Shown here piece by piece: positions 5,177-6,403 of a stretch of 6,403 nucleotides of DNA. The position numbers and the translations under genes were made by a program. Under the pieces are notes generated by a model, which was not told where the DNA came from, did no database searches, and was given only the letters and a program-made list of their open reading frames with translations. Source of the DNA: Chitinophagaceae bacterium. Its GTDB lineage: Bacteria; Bacteroidota; Bacteroidia; Chitinophagales; Chitinophagaceae. Position 1 is the stretch's first letter; every line of letters starts with the position of its first letter. The DNA is taken from contig JANYEU010000119.1 in assembly GCA_025362915.1 (NCBI GenBank), positions 1 to 6,403 on the forward strand, written 5' to 3'.

Positions 5177-6112
5177 TTACTTTTTTTCTTCAATAACAGG
5201 GGGAGCAGGAACACCTACCGGCAATTCTTTTGGTTCTCGTTTAATGATGAAAACTGCCGTTTCGTTGGGTTCCATTCCGCCGCCAAAAGTGTAGGTATAT
5301 ACCTTGGTAAACTCTGCCCCTATGTACAATATTACGCTGGCATAATACACCCACAACAAGATAACCACAACGGCAGAAGCAGTGCCATACGTAAGGTTTA
5401 CGGTGGAATGACCGAGATAGAAACCAATGGCAAACCGCCCAAGCAAGAATAGGATACTGGTTACAAATGCACCCAGCAAAGCATCCTTCCACCGGATGAC
5501 AACATCTGGAAGCACCCTAAAAATAATGGCAAATAGCAACGTTGTAATACCTACAACAATGACCAAGTTGACACAATAAGTTAAATAAATGAGTGAATTA
5601 TTGAAATACGCATGTAGCCTGTCGCTCAATAAATCTATCATTGTATTGAGGAATAAAGAAACCATCAAGATGAAACCCATACCCAAAATGAGGGAGAATG
5701 ACAGCAAACGATTTTTTATATAGCGAATCAGGTTCTTTTGGGGTTTGGCTTTTATACCCCATATATAATTCATCGAATCTTGTATCTCCAGAAAAACACC
5801 ACTGGCGCCCACAAACAAAATAACAATTCCAATGATGCTATTGGCAAAAGTGGTATGGGTGTGGTGCATGTTCTTAATTATATCCTGTATTTGCGAGGCA
5901 GCCTCATCGCTTATCAATGTGCGCAACTGAAAATATACCTTGCCCTGCACGGCCTGCTCTCCAAAGAAAAAACCTGCCAAAGAGATGGCTATCATTAATA
6001 AGGGGGCTATAGAAAAGACGGTATAGTAAGATAAGGAAGCACTTAGCTTCATGCCATTATCATCAGAAAAATTGCTGATGGTTTGCTTTAACATTGTCCA
6101 GATTTTTTTCAT
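5177..6112 (-). CDS. YihY/virulence factor BrkB family membrane protein
   Basis: A 311-residue inner-membrane protein with about six hydrophobic segments (near 31-50, 90-110, 137-157, 178-200, 212-234 and 244-268), typical in length for the family. Family landmarks are GMKLSASLSYYTVFSIAPLL at 20-39, SMNYIWG at 113-119, RVLPDVVIRWKDALLGA at 199-215, YGTASAVVVILLWVYYAS at 242-259 and GAEFTKVY at 265-272. The last 25 or so residues are polar and proline-rich (VPAPPVIEEKK). The molecular function is unsettled; members were once called ribonuclease BN by error, and BrkB was linked to serum resistance in Bordetella. It lies 87 bp downstream of an Lpt permease gene on the same strand, so co-transcription is possible. 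The start at 6112 places the N-terminal amphipathic helix as usual. No Shine-Dalgarno sequence is visible. Its stop is 8 bp from that of the convergent NADH dehydrogenase gene, leaving no room for separate terminators. Confidence 0.93.
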   Translation of the reverse strand: MKKIWTMLKQTISNFSDDNGMKLSASLSYYTVFSIAPLLMIAISLAGFFFGEQAVQGKVYFQLRTLISDEAASQIQDIIKNMHHTHTTFANSIIGIVILFVGASGVFLEIQDSMNYIWGIKAKPQKNLIRYIKNRLLSFSLILGMGFILMVSLFLNTMIDLLSDRLHAYFNNSLIYLTYCVNLVIVVGITTLLFAIIFRVLPDVVIRWKDALLGAFVTSILFLLGRFAIGFYLGHSTVNLTYGTASAVVVILLWVYYASVILYIGAEFTKVYTYTFGGGMEPNETAVFIIKREPKELPVGVPAPPVIEEKK

Positions 6113-6145
6113 GATACTGCTATTTATTTGAATAAAACGAACACA

Positions 6146-6187
6146 GGCTGCAAGTTACTGATTTCAGGTTACTAGTTACTTGCAACC
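6146..6187 (-). repeat. Hairpin between the Lpt permease and YihY/BrkB genes
   Basis: On the plus strand TGCAAGTTACT (6149-6159) pairs with AGTTACTTGCA (6174-6184) with one T-T mismatch; two outer G-C pairs extend the stem past a C-A mismatch. The loop is 14 bases. GTTACT occurs three times here (6154, 6168, 6175). Read on the minus strand the stem begins 12 bases after the permease stop and is followed, after a few bases, by CGTTTTATT, so it could be a weak terminator or attenuator ahead of YihY/BrkB. The GTTACT-type runs also resemble simple dispersed intergenic repeats. Confidence 0.42.
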
Positions 6188-6199
6188 CTAACTTTCTAT

Positions 6200-6403
6200 C
6201 TATTTCGGCGCTTTCTTGTGTAAGTATAATGCAACAAACACAAAGATGGCATTTGGAATCCAGGCGGCGATGATGGGAGGAAGGTTTCCTTTGGTGGAAA
6301 AGATAGTTGAAAACCTATCGGTAATGATAAAAGCGGCAGCCGTCATAAACCCGTAAGCCAGATGCGCACCACTCCCACCACGCACTTTCCGCCCCGCTAC
6401 TAT
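6200..6403 (-). CDS. LptF/LptG family permease, C-terminal fragment
   Basis: The minus strand is open from the right edge to a TAG at 6200-6202, giving the last 67 residues of a protein that begins outside the window; full members are about 360 residues. Visible are the cytoplasmic-loop motif RKVRGGSGAHLAYG (5-18), a hydrophobic segment at about 19-35, the conserved GNLPPIIAAWIPN (39-51) and a final membrane segment ending in HKKAPK. This RGGSG-HLA ... LPP-AAW-PN arrangement is the standard end of the YjgP/YjgQ family. In Gram-negative bacteria LptF and LptG form the inner-membrane part of the LptB2FG transporter that extracts lipopolysaccharide and passes it to LptC. Whether this is LptF or LptG cannot be told from the fragment. 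It is followed by YihY/BrkB on the same strand. Apparent GTG or other starts inside the fragment are internal codons. Confidence 0.88.
   Translation of the reverse strand: MVAGRKVRGGSGAHLAYGFMTAAAFIITDRFSTIFSTKGNLPPIIAAWIPNAIFVFVALYLHKKAPK

Overview
The window looks like ordinary chromosomal DNA from a member of the Bacteroidota, probably a Chitinophagaceae-like relative. The reasons are the AT-rich non-coding DNA, the lack of Shine-Dalgarno sequences before the genes, intergenic TAnnTTTG boxes (the Bacteroidota -7 element), and proteins that read like those of that phylum. The family placement is inference; no rRNA or marker gene is present.

Layout: (1) 1-786, minus strand: a sugar-phosphate nucleotidyltransferase, cut by the left window edge. 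(2) 787-854: a divergent promoter gap with a short palindrome. (3) 855-1760, plus: a PLP enzyme of the ACC deaminase/D-cysteine desulfhydrase family, probably not a true ACC deaminase. (4) 1761-1914: a gap with several short repeats and a candidate -7 box. (5) 1915-3237, plus: a CLC-family anion transporter whose filter motifs fit the fluoride/proton antiporter subgroup. (6) 3238-3908: about 670 bp without an intact gene. It holds what looks like a decayed antitoxin-like small gene on the minus strand, two long imperfect inverted repeats and a GC hairpin followed by a T-run. (7) 3909-5168, plus: a type II NADH dehydrogenase. (8) 5177-6112, minus: a YihY/BrkB-family membrane protein, convergent with (7) and only 8 bp away. 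(9) 6200-6403, minus: the C-terminal end of an LptF/LptG-family permease, cut by the right window edge and upstream of (8) on the same strand.

The genes do not form one pathway. NADH dehydrogenase feeds electrons from NADH to quinone. The CLC protein and YihY/BrkB are inner-membrane proteins, and the Lpt permease belongs to lipopolysaccharide export. The nucleotidyltransferase probably makes an activated sugar, and the PLP enzyme handles a small amino acid. Only the Lpt permease and YihY/BrkB genes could plausibly share a transcript, across an 87 bp gap that contains a hairpin.

I found no convincing undescribed multi-gene system. The best leads are the fluoride-type CLC lacking a visible fluoride riboswitch, and the repeat-rich gap at 3238-3908 with its broken small gene.
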